Both the position numbers and the translations under genes were made by a program. A stretch of DNA of 64,000 bases from Mactra quadrangularis (taxonomy: Eukaryota > Mollusca > Bivalvia > Venerida > Mactridae): the NCBI GenBank assembly GCA_025267735.1, contig CM046299.1, forward strand, positions 37,772,887 through 37,836,886. The letters are read 5' to 3'. The notes beneath the pieces are model-generated. The model had not been told where the DNA came from, searched no databases, and worked only from the letters and a program-made list of their open reading frames with translations. Positions 53,701 through 63,299 of this stretch are shown piece by piece (position 1 is the first letter of the stretch; each line of letters opens with the position of its first letter).

Positions 53701-56700
53701 AATTTTCCTTTACCGCCAATGCCAGAAACCACTATTTTGTATCCTTTGTCAGAAGAGGAAAAACATGAAAACTGTAATCAAATATACAACAAAATAATAG
53801 AGCAAATTAATATTCTGTATGGGAATGAAAGAAATATTTCCTTTGAAAATTTCCTTTCCATTCTTGAAATTGACTCTGAAACATACATTAATGCTATAAG
53901 ATCATCATTGAAAAGGCCACGTGTGTTCTTGAAACGAACAGTTGCAGAGACTAGAATAAACAGTTACAACCCTGTATTGTTGGAAAGCTGGGAAGCTAAT
54001 ATGGACATACAATTCATTCTGGATCCATATTCTTGTGTATCATATGTAGTATCTTACATTTCTAAAGGTCAAAGAGGATTGTCAAATCTGTTGAAAGATG
54101 CATGTAAAGAAGCGCAAGAAAAGGACAGTGATATTAGACAACAGGTGAGAAGAATAGGCAATCAATTTCTTTCAAGTGTAGAAATAGGAGCTCAAGAAGC
54201 TACATACCTGATTTTACAGTTACCTCTAAGAAGAAGCACACGGGATGTGGTTTATGTTGACACTAAGAAAGCCGACGAAAGAACATCCTTGGTCAAACCC
54301 TTCTCTGATTTAAAGGAAATGCCTTTAAACTCACATAATGTTGAGATGGATAATGTTATTAAAAGATACAAACGTAGACCAAAGAATATGGAAAACATGT
54401 GTTACGCTGAGTTTGCTTCATGGTATGATTTAAAACCAAGAAACAGAAATCAAGTTGTAAGGGGTGAATCAGAACTACCTGAAGAACTGTACAATCATGA
54501 CGATGCTGATGATATTGACCCAACTGTATCTGATAGTGACAATGAAGAAGATCATTCAAATCAAGAAATTGTATTGCCCTGTGGTACAACTTTGCATCGT
54601 AGGAAAAAACAAAAAGTGATATACAGTCATGTCACACCTTCAAACAAAGACAGAGAAGAGTATTTTAGAGAAAAGCTTATGTTGTACACACATTGGAGAG
54701 ATGACGAAAATGATCTTTGTGGCAAAAATGAAAGTTATGAGGACAGTTATTTGAGACAGGAGAATGAATTGATTCAAGTAAGAGTTATGTTTGAACGAAT
54801 TGATGATGAAAGTTATGATGACTTTCCATCAGATCAGGATGATGATGTTAATCCATTTGTCGATGCTGAAGGACAACATCAAGATCTCATTGACATACAT
54901 GATAGGTCTACTCATGTTGGCTGCTTTGATCCTGACTCTGGAAGTGTTCATGCAGAAAATTATGATATTGGTGAAGACATTGGCTTGAACACACGGCACC
55001 CTTGTAATGAAATACTACCACAAAAAGAAATGAATAATGAGGACTACTTACGTAATGTAACTCAGCTTAATAAAGAGCAAAAACGTTTTTTTTATTATAT
55101 TCTCAAGAAGGTTAAGACTGACATTTCTCCATTTTATGTTTTTCTATCTGGTGGTGCAGGTTGTGGAAAGTCAGTCGTTATCCGTGCTATAAGTCAGGCA
55201 TTGTTGAAATTTTACAATCACCAGTACAATTCAGATCCTAGCAATGTTAGTTTACTTTTATGTGCACCAACTGGAAAAGCAGCGCACAATATTGATGGAA
55301 GTACTGTTCATTCAGCATTTTGCATTCCTGCTAATCAGGGTTTTCACTTTAAACCTCTTGATATGCAGCAGTTGAATACAATGAGAGCTCGGTATCAAAA
55401 TTTGAAAGTCTTGATATTAGATGAAATATCAATGGTTGGAAGGAGAATGTTCAATTTCGTTAATTTAAGGTTACAAGAAATTATGGGCTGCACAAAACCA
55501 TTTGGTGGTGTAAGCATTCTTGCAGTTGGGGATCTTTATCAACTTAAGCCTGTTCTTGATGCATGGATATTTGCACAAACAAATAAGGTAGATGATATGC
55601 AGAGTCTTGGGACTAATTTATGGGTAGAGATGTTCACTTTCTTTGAGTTAAATGAAATAATGCGCCAAAAAGATGACTTACACTTTGCTCAATTGTTAAA
55701 TAGATTAAGGGAAGGCCTGTACTTACAATCTGATATTGAAACATTACAAACCAGACTTGTTAGTAACTTAGACTTGTGCCCTGTTTCATTGCGAAACTTG
55801 CCGCACTTGTTCTGTACGAAACTTGATGTGTTTAATCATAATGAAAATATTCTTTCTTTTATGTCAAAATCAGATTTGATTACAATAAATGCGATTGATA
55901 CTGTGTCTGGCAATGTAAGTCAGAATTTGCATGAACAAATAATTTCCAAAATATCTACTGATCCAAACCTAACTATGGGGTTACAGAAAAGTCTTGTTCT
56001 TGGCATTGGCTTGCAAGCTGAATTATGCTCAAATGTTGACACTTCTGATGGCATGACTAATGGTGCTTCTTGCATTGTAAAAAAATTTGATTTAAGAGTG
56101 AAAAACTCGACAAGGTGTAGTATTGTTTGGGTTGAATTTGAACAACAATGCATTGGGAAGAAATGGCGATTAAAGTACCAGCATCTCTATGTTCATGGCA
56201 TACCTAACTCTTGGACTCCAATTCTGGAATTATGTAGGAAATTCTCATGGCGTCATTACAAAACATACCTTATCACTCGGCGCCAATTTCCAATTTACAT
56301 GGCTGCAGGTAAAACCATTCACAAATCTCAAGGCTCAACATTAAAAAGTGCTGTTGTGGATTTTGGATCAAGAAAAATTGACCATATTCATTATGTAGGT
56401 CTAAGTAGGATGACGAGTCTCAAAGGAGTTCATATAATAAACTTAAATTCTTCCAAAATAAGTGTATCTTCAGCTGTGGAAAGTGAAATGGAACGATTGC
56501 GTTCTAGTAGAATGATAGTACCATTTCTAGCTGACATGCCTAGTGATTCAATGAATGTTCTAAAAACTGGATTCCATAATTGTAGGTCTTTACAGAAACA
56601 CTTTCAAAGTATTAGGACAGAACCTGATTTTCTATTGTGTGACATTATAGGTTTAGCCGAAACCAGGGTTTTTGAAGCAATAGACAAGTATAAAATTGAT

Positions 56701-57195
56701 GGCTTTAAGATGTTGTGTTCCAGTAGAAATCATTCTTGTCATGGTGTATCTGTTTACATAAGGGAAAATTTGTCATTTAATAAGTGCTCTTTTTTATCAT
56801 TTTCATCCATAGAATGTGCTGTTGTGCATGTGTTTAGTAATTTAGTTCTTGTTTATGTGTATTGCCCACCTAAAAACAGTACTATTGAAAATTTAAGTAA
56901 TTTCCTGAAATGTTTGTCATGCAATTTGTGCTCATGTTTAGACAATGATCTTTTCAAACAAGTAAGACTTATTTTAATGGGCGACTTTAATTATGACTAT
57001 AGTAAGGACAGTAGACATGCTCAAGTATTTTCAGATGTTGGTTTAAAGCAACTGATACATCATGCTACCACAGATTTTCAGAGCTGTCTAGATCACATTT
57101 ATACAAACATAGACAGTGAATGTATTTATTCTTATGGTTCATTAGAGTCCTATTTCTCTGATCACAAGCCACTTATGTTTACCTTAAAGAATTGA
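50761..57195 (+). CDS. Helentron/Helitron2 transposase: protease-like, Rep, PIF1 helicase, endonuclease
   Basis: One intact 2144-codon ORF for rolling-circle transposition; an in-frame TGA at 50743 supports the first ATG. Domains: residues 1-230, papain-fold protease-like, with Cys28 in RGKQC and Asp157/His159 in YDSHSR, a Cys...D-x-H layout resembling C76-type (herpesvirus tegument) deubiquitinases. Residues 233-388, a 78-residue unit repeated twice, each with AKK(H/L)KL. About 410-560, a cysteine-rich Helitron-associated region with PFMQLREMPRGGQ. About 770-1110, HUH nuclease with GSPHIHM (His918, His920) and YVVSYISKG (Tyr1095, Tyr1099). About 1420-1900, PIF1 helicase with GGAGCGKS (1464-1471), LDEIS (Asp1554) and IHKSQGST. 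About 1930-2144, EEP endonuclease with Asn1940, Glu1967, GDFN (Asp2075) and SDH (His2135). All catalytic motifs look intact, suggesting recent activity. The protease assignment is the least certain. Confidence 0.95.
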   Translation: MMSWSILHASDRHQGDSCFPCDARGKQCVTCCCMFLVHVNNSQSCENIDSNCLTDLLFAGSQLYCALKHSVQSLEFVKPEQLPQCVVYNSKTVYIKHLQVLSGLLQQSAHTDGFNVFSLEDVFSQVCQNSKTCSIIFVFHGVSIAIYFKNYVFYTYDSHSRDNYGMSCPNGTSVVGSVRSVHDITAYLRNLATSLGCIEGTQFDCHMFSFTKRYQQFSLKIVLHNDMQGFSYINASTQNERVLCTSGTNPIAKKHKLTDERQGLLLSKSDLSGSPLQVPTSKKIVVGTKQSCHPSSAKKTQINSLASVKNINVSLQNKQVLCSSGANPLAKKLKLTDERQQLLLSNSDFTVSALQEPLSKEIVVRKKQCCLQSSAKKIKINSLASVKSKIAHNRSHSNPPKEIPLNEQLKKIVEQFKVLVSFGPDYICSCCTQTFFKHSVSNVARVSNTNKAAISKYTTGYISVGGNEWICRGCLSSSREGKIPKFWLQNGLKFPDKPIELQLSSLEERLVAPRLPFMQLREMPRGGQVSLKGNIVNVPADVNGTIKKLPRMLCETETIMLKLKRKLAYKHHVAFENIRPNKVFEAAKWLVTNSTLFKNEGICIDEKWLHHSQEINVQSLEHEHDYSDKNQGLNSKQNDSNSDNWTEDDEFMNRPTGNLDTCLQPIDYREFNQVLTVAPGEDNSPISVFQDIHSETLSFPSIYCGMARVDNNSRLIPLYYSDICKWELRNIDRRVALCIPNLFFKLKRLQIKQIKDKVHLAIRKCKTKGTRLTAGDILSPGFVDKITMQNDGFRVLRTLRGSPPYWEAAKRDVFAMIRQLGIPTWFCSFSAAETKWKSLLRSLAKLVQGENLSDDEIDVMSWQRKCELIKSDPVTCARYFDYRVQMFIKNVLHHKCNPIGKIVDYFYRVEFQQRGSPHIHMIIWVENAPKYGIDADLSLSQFVDKYVKCLKNDSIPTLINYQTHRHASTCRKHGKASCRFNFPLPPMPETTILYPLSEEEKHENCNQIYNKIIEQINILYGNERNISFENFLSILEIDSETYINAIRSSLKRPRVFLKRTVAETRINSYNPVLLESWEANMDIQFILDPYSCVSYVVSYISKGQRGLSNLLKDACKEAQEKDSDIRQQVRRIGNQFLSSVEIGAQEATYLILQLPLRRSTRDVVYVDTKKADERTSLVKPFSDLKEMPLNSHNVEMDNVIKRYKRRPKNMENMCYAEFASWYDLKPRNRNQVVRGESELPEELYNHDDADDIDPTVSDSDNEEDHSNQEIVLPCGTTLHRRKKQKVIYSHVTPSNKDREEYFREKLMLYTHWRDDENDLCGKNESYEDSYLRQENELIQVRVMFERIDDESYDDFPSDQDDDVNPFVDAEGQHQDLIDIHDRSTHVGCFDPDSGSVHAENYDIGEDIGLNTRHPCNEILPQKEMNNEDYLRNVTQLNKEQKRFFYYILKKVKTDISPFYVFLSGGAGCGKSVVIRAISQALLKFYNHQYNSDPSNVSLLLCAPTGKAAHNIDGSTVHSAFCIPANQGFHFKPLDMQQLNTMRARYQNLKVLILDEISMVGRRMFNFVNLRLQEIMGCTKPFGGVSILAVGDLYQLKPVLDAWIFAQTNKVDDMQSLGTNLWVEMFTFFELNEIMRQKDDLHFAQLLNRLREGLYLQSDIETLQTRLVSNLDLCPVSLRNLPHLFCTKLDVFNHNENILSFMSKSDLITINAIDTVSGNVSQNLHEQIISKISTDPNLTMGLQKSLVLGIGLQAELCSNVDTSDGMTNGASCIVKKFDLRVKNSTRCSIVWVEFEQQCIGKKWRLKYQHLYVHGIPNSWTPILELCRKFSWRHYKTYLITRRQFPIYMAAGKTIHKSQGSTLKSAVVDFGSRKIDHIHYVGLSRMTSLKGVHIINLNSSKISVSSAVESEMERLRSSRMIVPFLADMPSDSMNVLKTGFHNCRSLQKHFQSIRTEPDFLLCDIIGLAETRVFEAIDKYKIDGFKMLCSSRNHSCHGVSVYIRENLSFNKCSFLSFSSIECAVVHVFSNLVLVYVYCPPKNSTIENLSNFLKCLSCNLCSCLDNDLFKQVRLILMGDFNYDYSKDSRHAQVFSDVGLKQLIHHATTDFQSCLDHIYTNIDSECIYSYGSLESYFSDHKPLMFTLKN
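51457..51924 (+). repeat. Coding tandem duplication, 2 x 234 bp (78 codons)
   Basis: Residues 233-310 and 311-388 of the Helitron ORF are direct repeats; for example NPIAKKHKLTDERQGLLLS against NPLAKKLKLTDERQQLLLS. The frame is preserved. The unit lies in the linker between protease-like and Rep-associated domains. The basic KK-x-KL cores could serve in nuclear import (inference). Confidence 0.95.
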
Positions 57196-57255
57196 AACAT
57201 ATTTTGTTCATATATTTGTGACTATGTTACATAACTTGTTTTTATTTCATTTCAG

Positions 57256-57462
57256 ATGAGTACTATATCAAGTGTTTTAAAGAAAAAGGCTTCTGGTCCT
57301 TATCAGAAAGCCTTAAAAGTGACAGTGGTTGCTTTGGGCCAAGAAGTCAAATATAAGTCTAGAGATGGGTCAGATAAGAAATTGTTATCAGTTGCCATCA
57401 GTGATGGGGATGAAGTGATAAAGTGTGTCATATATGACACAACTAAATTTTCAAGGTTTAAG
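57256..57462 (+). CDS. RPA-like gene, exon 1
   Basis: Starts at the ATG immediately after the acceptor ending at 57255 and ends TTTAAG|GTATGA. It encodes MSTISSVLKKKASGPYQKAL and most of the first OB-fold barrel, ending TTKFSRFK. Confidence 0.85.
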
Positions 57463-60400
57463 GTATGATACCAGTTACTTTGGCCTTTTGTTCTTCAATT
57501 GCGTCATGAGTTTTCTTATAATAGTCAATTTCTAGATAGTTTTCCATGTCCAAAGATGTCCTTCAATGGCCTGATTGATAGTCAACCAAGTCAAGTATTT
57601 ATCTAACTCTCGAGGATAACTTAATACACATCAATTCATAAACATATATGTATGTATGAGTGGTATATAACTGTTTTGAATCAATTTCAATGCAGAAATG
57701 TTATTAATAATGATTTGTATTGAGTAAACAACATAAACAATGGAATTAATTCTTAACAAGGTATGAATATAAATAGGAAAAAAAGTGACCAAGTTTTTGG
57801 ACACACTTGTAAAGAAACTGTATGTACAGCATTATTTACTGGAACTAATTACAATGGAAATATTAATCTTGTATTAACCAATCATTTTTCATTTTTCTGT
57901 AACTTGATTGTTGGGATTATAAGTAAATCTTTACTAGGGCTGCTGCTAGGATCTGGGTACTCGGATAATTGCAATCTCGGCCAGAAAATAGAAAATGAAT
58001 ATTTGTCACAACCGAAATTGTCGGAACGCAATTTAGCTTTGGGAAAAAAATTATTAAAGCTTAATTACCACTGAAAACGAATCACTCTACTAATGGAAAC
58101 TTAAATTTGTGTAGGGACCAAATTATCTAGAAAATGTCAGCAGCCATAAGCATGGTCTCAATGGGTGATAGTATACCTTTATGCATTTACAGTGTCTTGT
58201 ATTTGTGTTAACACATTTATTTTTGTTCTTTATTTAGGTTGGCAATTCTCTTGTCTTAAGGGATCTCATTAAGAAAGAAGACGGGTCAGTGGTTGTTACT
58301 AGTGCAACCAAAGTATATATCACAGCTCCCCTGAGTGTTCCTCCTGGTCATGAGGATATTGGAATGAGGATTTTAAATCCAGCACCAGCTCCTGAAGTGA
58401 AAATTCAGGAAGCCTTGAATTCACCACCCAGGAAGAAAATTTCCATCTCAGGAAAAATCACTCAGGTAAAGAAATCATGTAACTATTAGTGTATTCTACA
58501 TACTTATGAAATTTAATTACTTCACCCAAGAGTTGATAGGTTAAGTATATTAAATGTTTCTTACTTGGCTGTGAGGAGTAACCTAGTATATTTGTAATAT
58601 ATACTGTTTATACATTTCTTATTTGTAATTGTTCATGATTGACCATTAATGTCAACTAATGTTTTGTTCTTCTTCAATCCTAAGAACAATGTTATTATGG
58701 CCTTTAGTAGTTTATATCAGAAAACAATGTTTTCAAGAATAATTTTGTCTGAGCCATGTCCTTGCTGACAAGAGGCAATGTTTTTTTCAAAACTTCTTGT
58801 GCTGAAGTATTTCATTCAAGTGCATATTTTACCCAAGTTATGTATAACCCACCCTGATGGGTTTAGTTTTTGAAAATAATTTTTAATCAAATAAACCATG
58901 GTAAATGCATTTCAACCTTATAATAATATGATGATATGAATTTTCTTGTGAAATAAAAAATAGTGCTTAATACTGAAACATTGAATTCTTACTGCAGTTT
59001 GTATTGTCATAGTTGCCTGGTGCAATATGCAGTATAAAAGTGTCACCCCTACTAATTACACATTTCATGAAAAGAAATCTTTGATAAATCATACTGACTC
59101 AATACATGTATGTTTTTATGTGTTTGTGTGAGTATTGATAATATTCTCAAACACTTAAAATTGTACAGGACTGGTACTGATGTGGAACTTGTATTCAACA
59201 ACGGCAGTTTAACTTTTCTTGTATAAGCACTGGTTTTTATATTTTATTTCTCAGGAAGAGGAACCAAGACAAGTTACAGTCAGGGATGAAGCTGTGACGA
59301 TAAAAACAATCACAGTTGTTGATGATACAGGCACCAGTAAGGTGACACTTTGGAGGGAGGCAGCTAGTAGTCCTGTCCGCCCTGGGGACCATGTTGCCAT
59401 AACTGATGTTGTTGTAAATCACTACAACAACAACATCACTCTTCAAACAACAAATCCTTCTAAAATAAAGGTTTGTGAAAAAAGTTCATACTTTTGTTAG
59501 GCATTTATAAAGTAATGTTTCAGATTTTAACTGAGGTTATTTCAGCTTACTGTGTTGCAAAGGTAAAAATTGCTATTTTGTCAAACACAATTATGCAAGA
59601 CACACAAAACAAGAATTCATATGATACATTGATGCATGAGATTGATATCTCATGAAAGCTGTTGTACTGTTTTTCATCAAGAATTCTGTTCTGGTTTAAA
59701 GGAAATCCTAACAAATACCTATTTACCTGTAATTTGGCCAAAAGTGGACAAAATGATATGCATAAAATTCCTAATTAACCACTACTTCTTTGGTAAGGTG
59801 AAACTAGAATATGCTTTTATGGAAATATTTGCCAAAATGTAGGGCATGTAAAGTTGATGTGACTATGTATTTAACCAGTCTGAGTCATTGGACAGAACTT
59901 GAGAGCATGATTTCTAAGCTTGTCCCTAAGCTTAACTCATTCCTTCCGTTCAATGTTGATTTTTATCCATTAGGAGAACTACATGCCTCTTTCGGAAGGG
60001 TTAGGGTATATTAATAAGTTGAATAAGTTGAGTTAAGGAAATCTTGATTAGTGAGTCTTATTCCATACATACCTTAATCATCATGTTGATAAATAACATA
60101 AAATTAATTTGGAATATAATAAAACTTTAGAGCTACTACATTTTGGATTAACATAATTCTTAATCATTCAATATTACTGAGAATGTAAAAAATCAGTAAA
60201 GATGTCAGCATGTGCCAGTGCTTTAAAATAGTCATAACCAAGAATAAGGAACCTTTAGACTTGTCTTGGAAATATGTTAATGTCATCACCTGCCTATATG
60301 TAGCTGCACTGGAATCAACTTATTGTTAAAAGCATGCAAACATAAGTCTCTAAATGATTTTATTGCATTGCCTTTCAATCTTTAAATTCAATACAAGCTT

Positions 60401-60993
60401 CTCCTCTTTAATGAGTCCTTTCATAGAAGAAACTAAAATGATGACTAACAATATATTATATAGTAAATGATACATTGCCATGTGTAAATGGTAATGAGTA
60501 CATTTGTCTGATATATTTTATTTGTTCATTTTATTCATAATCTTTACACCTATGAATTTACATGAACTTGGCAAGTATGATAATTTACTAAAAGCCAAAC
60601 ACAATACCACATTTTTGCACATTTACAAAGTATATTACATTGAAATTACATTAAAATTTAAATTTTACGAAATTTTATGATCATGCAATCAAGGCAAATG
60701 CATTATTGTTTTAGTAATTTCAGTTTATTTCTTCATAGTGTCATTGTTTATCTTTTCTCTCTTTTCAGAAGCTAGAAACTCCTGAAGAAGAAAGACTTAT
60801 TATTGTAGAAGCCATTAGTATTAGTAATGGTGTAGCAGATGTCCTCACGCCCTCTGGAGAAAACCTAACCATCCCTGCTGAAATTCTTCAGCAGGCAATA
60901 GGAGATGTTGAAGAGGCTGTCTCTACAGGACCATTCACTATTAAGATCACCTCAAGAGGTTCTGATGTTTCCTGTGTTGAAAAAGTCATATAG
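57256..60993 (+). CDS. RPA-like OB-fold ssDNA-binding protein, four exons
   Basis: Exons 57256-57462, 58238-58465, 59255-59470 and 60769-60993 all break in phase 0 and join into 291 codons ending TAG. Exons 1-2 form an OB fold (KALKVTVVALGQEVKYKS, SVAISDGDEVIKCVIYD, VGNSLVLRDLI); exon 3 forms a second (VTIKTITVVDDTGTSKVTLW, RPGDHVAITDVVV). This two-fold layout recalls RPA1 DNA-binding modules, and some Helitrons carry RPA-like genes. It lies 60 bases after the transposase stop on the same strand, so it is probably the element's own ssDNA-protecting protein. The ATG is the first base after the acceptor TTCATTTCAG, so the mRNA must start in an upstream leader exon. Alternative: a host gene next to the insertion. 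Confidence 0.85.
58238..58465 (+). CDS. RPA-like gene, exon 2
   Basis: Follows CTTTATTTAG and ends ACTCAG|GTAAAG. It encodes VGNSLVLRDLIKKEDGSVVV, finishing the first fold, then a proline-rich linker (ILNPAPAPEVKIQEALNSPP) and KKISISGKITQ, the first strand of the second fold. Confidence 0.85.
59255..59470 (+). CDS. RPA-like gene, exon 3
   Basis: Follows TATTTCTCAG and ends ATAAAG|GTTTGT (weaker donor). It encodes the core of the second OB fold, with KTITVVDDTGTSKVTLWREA and GDHVAITDVVVNHYNNNITL. Confidence 0.85.
60769..60993 (+). CDS. RPA-like gene, exon 4 (terminal)
   Basis: Follows CTCTTTTCAG. It encodes KLETPEEERLIIVEAISISN through PFTIKITSRGSDVSCVEKVI, ending TAG at 60991-60993. The short beta-rich segment may be a third, minimal OB-like module or a C-terminal tail. 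Confidence 0.85.
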   Translation, partial: KLETPEEERLIIVEAISISNGVADVLTPSGENLTIPAEILQQAIGDVEEAVSTGPFTIKITSRGSDVSCVEKVI

Positions 60994-62004
60994 TTAAATG
61001 TTATTATAATGTATGACTTCTCAATCATATTATAAATGATACCTTCTGATGTTTGTTTAAGGAGTTACGCCCCTTTCATATTTTACACATGAATTACATG
61101 GATGAAAGTTTTTCGGGACTGATCCTGAAGTACAGGAATTTTGGAACAGAGAAATGGCTCAGCCTCTTTTTATATGGTAATGTGGCCTAAAATGCCAAAA
61201 CACAAAATTCAGGAATTACAAAATATTGACCTTTCACACGTATGGAATTATAACTAATGCTTGACAGATTTATTTAGTTAGAAAACAGAGCCTGTCTTGG
61301 AAGTACTTTTGTTTAAGATAGCCTTTTTGTCAACCAAGAACTAGAAAAGTTAAGAGCTTTGTCCTTGAACTGCTTTTGTTTTCTTTTACATCATGTATGA
61401 AGTTTTTTTATTTGTTCATGTTAATTTATTGTGGCCATTTAGGCCAATGTGTTTTTAAAAAGCTATATTGTTGTTATGTTTTGTAAGATATGTTTTTAAA
61501 GTTTTTAAACATAGTCAATTTGCTTACTTGCTAAGGCCTTAAATTGAGAGAAACTATTGTTTAGCATGGATGAACATTTTTTATTTATTAAAACTGATCA
61601 AATTTTGTATCAATAATGCAATGTTTTGGACTTTTTTGTTTCAGTTGGTTATTTGCTTGAATATTTCTTTAAGATGGCATTATTGAACCTATTTTAATTT
61701 CAGGCACATTGACACATAAGGCACTATTGCTGTATAAAATCAAGTACTTATTTTCCTTGGTATACATGCCTTCAAATGGGATGTAAATTGGCTATGACCA
61801 TTTGTTTATTTATCATGTACTTAGTATATTATGTATTGTTTATTTATCATGTACTTTGTATATTATTTATTGTGGTAACTTTTTGCTAGACTATTAAGAT
61901 AATAGTATTTTCCCCTCAGTTTTGTGTTGGTGACTATGGCGCAAATATTGGTTAAGTTTTAGGTGCAATATTTTGATACTTTTGTAATCTTCACTGTACC
62001 AGTT
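60994..62004. other. 3' region of the Helitron-like locus, no gene seen
   Basis: AT-rich, non-coding. A 34-base direct duplication (TGTTTATTTATCATGTACTT and following) occurs at 61802-61870. The 3' end of the element was not identified. Confidence 0.5.
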
Positions 62005-62170
62005 ATCATTAGATGACTAGCTCCGCATTAGTTCATACCTGATTTTAAATTTTCTCTACTGTTTCATTGAGCAAGAAACTAATACTACTGGCTTATTACT
62101 GAGGAAGCAAAAAGTGTAAACAAAAGTGATTAATTCAAGTTGTCAGAACCTGTTTCAAAATTGAGCTGTC
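62005..62170 (+). mobile_element. SINE family B copy, diverged
   Basis: Matches 27635 and 34980 through GAGCAAGAAACTAATACTAC, GGCTTATTACTGAGG, CAAAAGTGATTAATTCAAGT and TCAGAACCTGTTTC. Older than the tim-intron copies, judging by mismatches. Confidence 0.65.
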
Positions 62171-63299
62171 AGTAAACCAGGGATGAGAACTCGTACACGA
62201 GTATTAAAAGTATAAGGGTTAATTTTTCCATACTTGCTATATAACTCAGTACTAGATTTAAAATGAATTTTTAATTAATCTGACCTGTGTATGAACTCTA
62301 AATCACTGGTTCAAGTTCTTGTTTCTGGTTCAATATTCATGCTTTCGATTAAAAATAACATATTAGTGAAAATGAAGAAAAATGTTTTTAGCTCGACCTT
62401 ACAAAGTAAATGGAGAGCTGTCTGATTGGCCTTATCGTCAACACCCATGTCCTTATTTCTGACCTAAGTTCTTTTGCAGTTAAATATTTTCACAATAATC
62501 TCTTTACTTCTTAAGATATCAATTTAAAACTTCAAATAAATATTCCTTAATATCAACCATATCTCATGTGACAAGATTCATAACTCAAAACATCTTTCAG
62601 AATTGTCCCCCCTTGAATTGAAAATCTTTAAAAAAACATTTTTTTTTACTTAAACCACTTAGTATCTTACGGTATTAACTTCAATTTCTAAATAAACATG
62701 TATGTTCATTATCATCGCCAACATGTTGTATGATATGATTTATAAGTCTAGCACACATGTATTAATAAAGTATTCCCCTTGTTTCTATGAATAATTGTAC
62801 CTCATTTTAATTTCATTTACTTTAGCTCCCTTCTTACTTACTCAAACATTCTGTCTCTACTGACAGTTCTTGTTGACTTTCCCTTTGAATCATACCACAG
62901 ATTATTATATTATACATATGGTATTCAACCGTTTTTGGAGTGATGCACACTCGAGCTGCTTTTTTGTATTTTGTAATATGACTGGACGACAGGACTTGTG
63001 AAACCTTTTCCTTTTTTAAGCTGACACATAGTTAAACAAAACTGGTATTTAATGGTCATTTCAGTAACTTTACTTTTGTTTGCATAGATTGGGATACACT
63101 GTTGACTTCCGGTATAATACACAGTTTCATGATATACCTAATGATTGATCTAAGATAATGAGAAAACTTATATTTGATCACAGAAAAATAGTTCAATACC
63201 ATGTGTATAATAGTAACCTATTGCTCATTTAAAAACAATTATTAATAAGAGACAGTGTTTTCTTTGTTTCTTCAATAATATTATTTTTATAAAGCTTAG
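62171..63299. other. No gene seen
   Basis: AT-rich sequence without supported coding frames or RNA genes. Confidence 0.5.

Noticed and set aside
54359..54589. Minus-strand ORFs inside the Helitron transposase
   Set aside because: They are antisense shadows of a conserved plus-strand coding frame.
57763..58074. 103-codon ORF between RPA-like exons 1 and 2
   Set aside because: It falls in an intron flanked by good splice sites. The composition is generic and no motif is recognisable.
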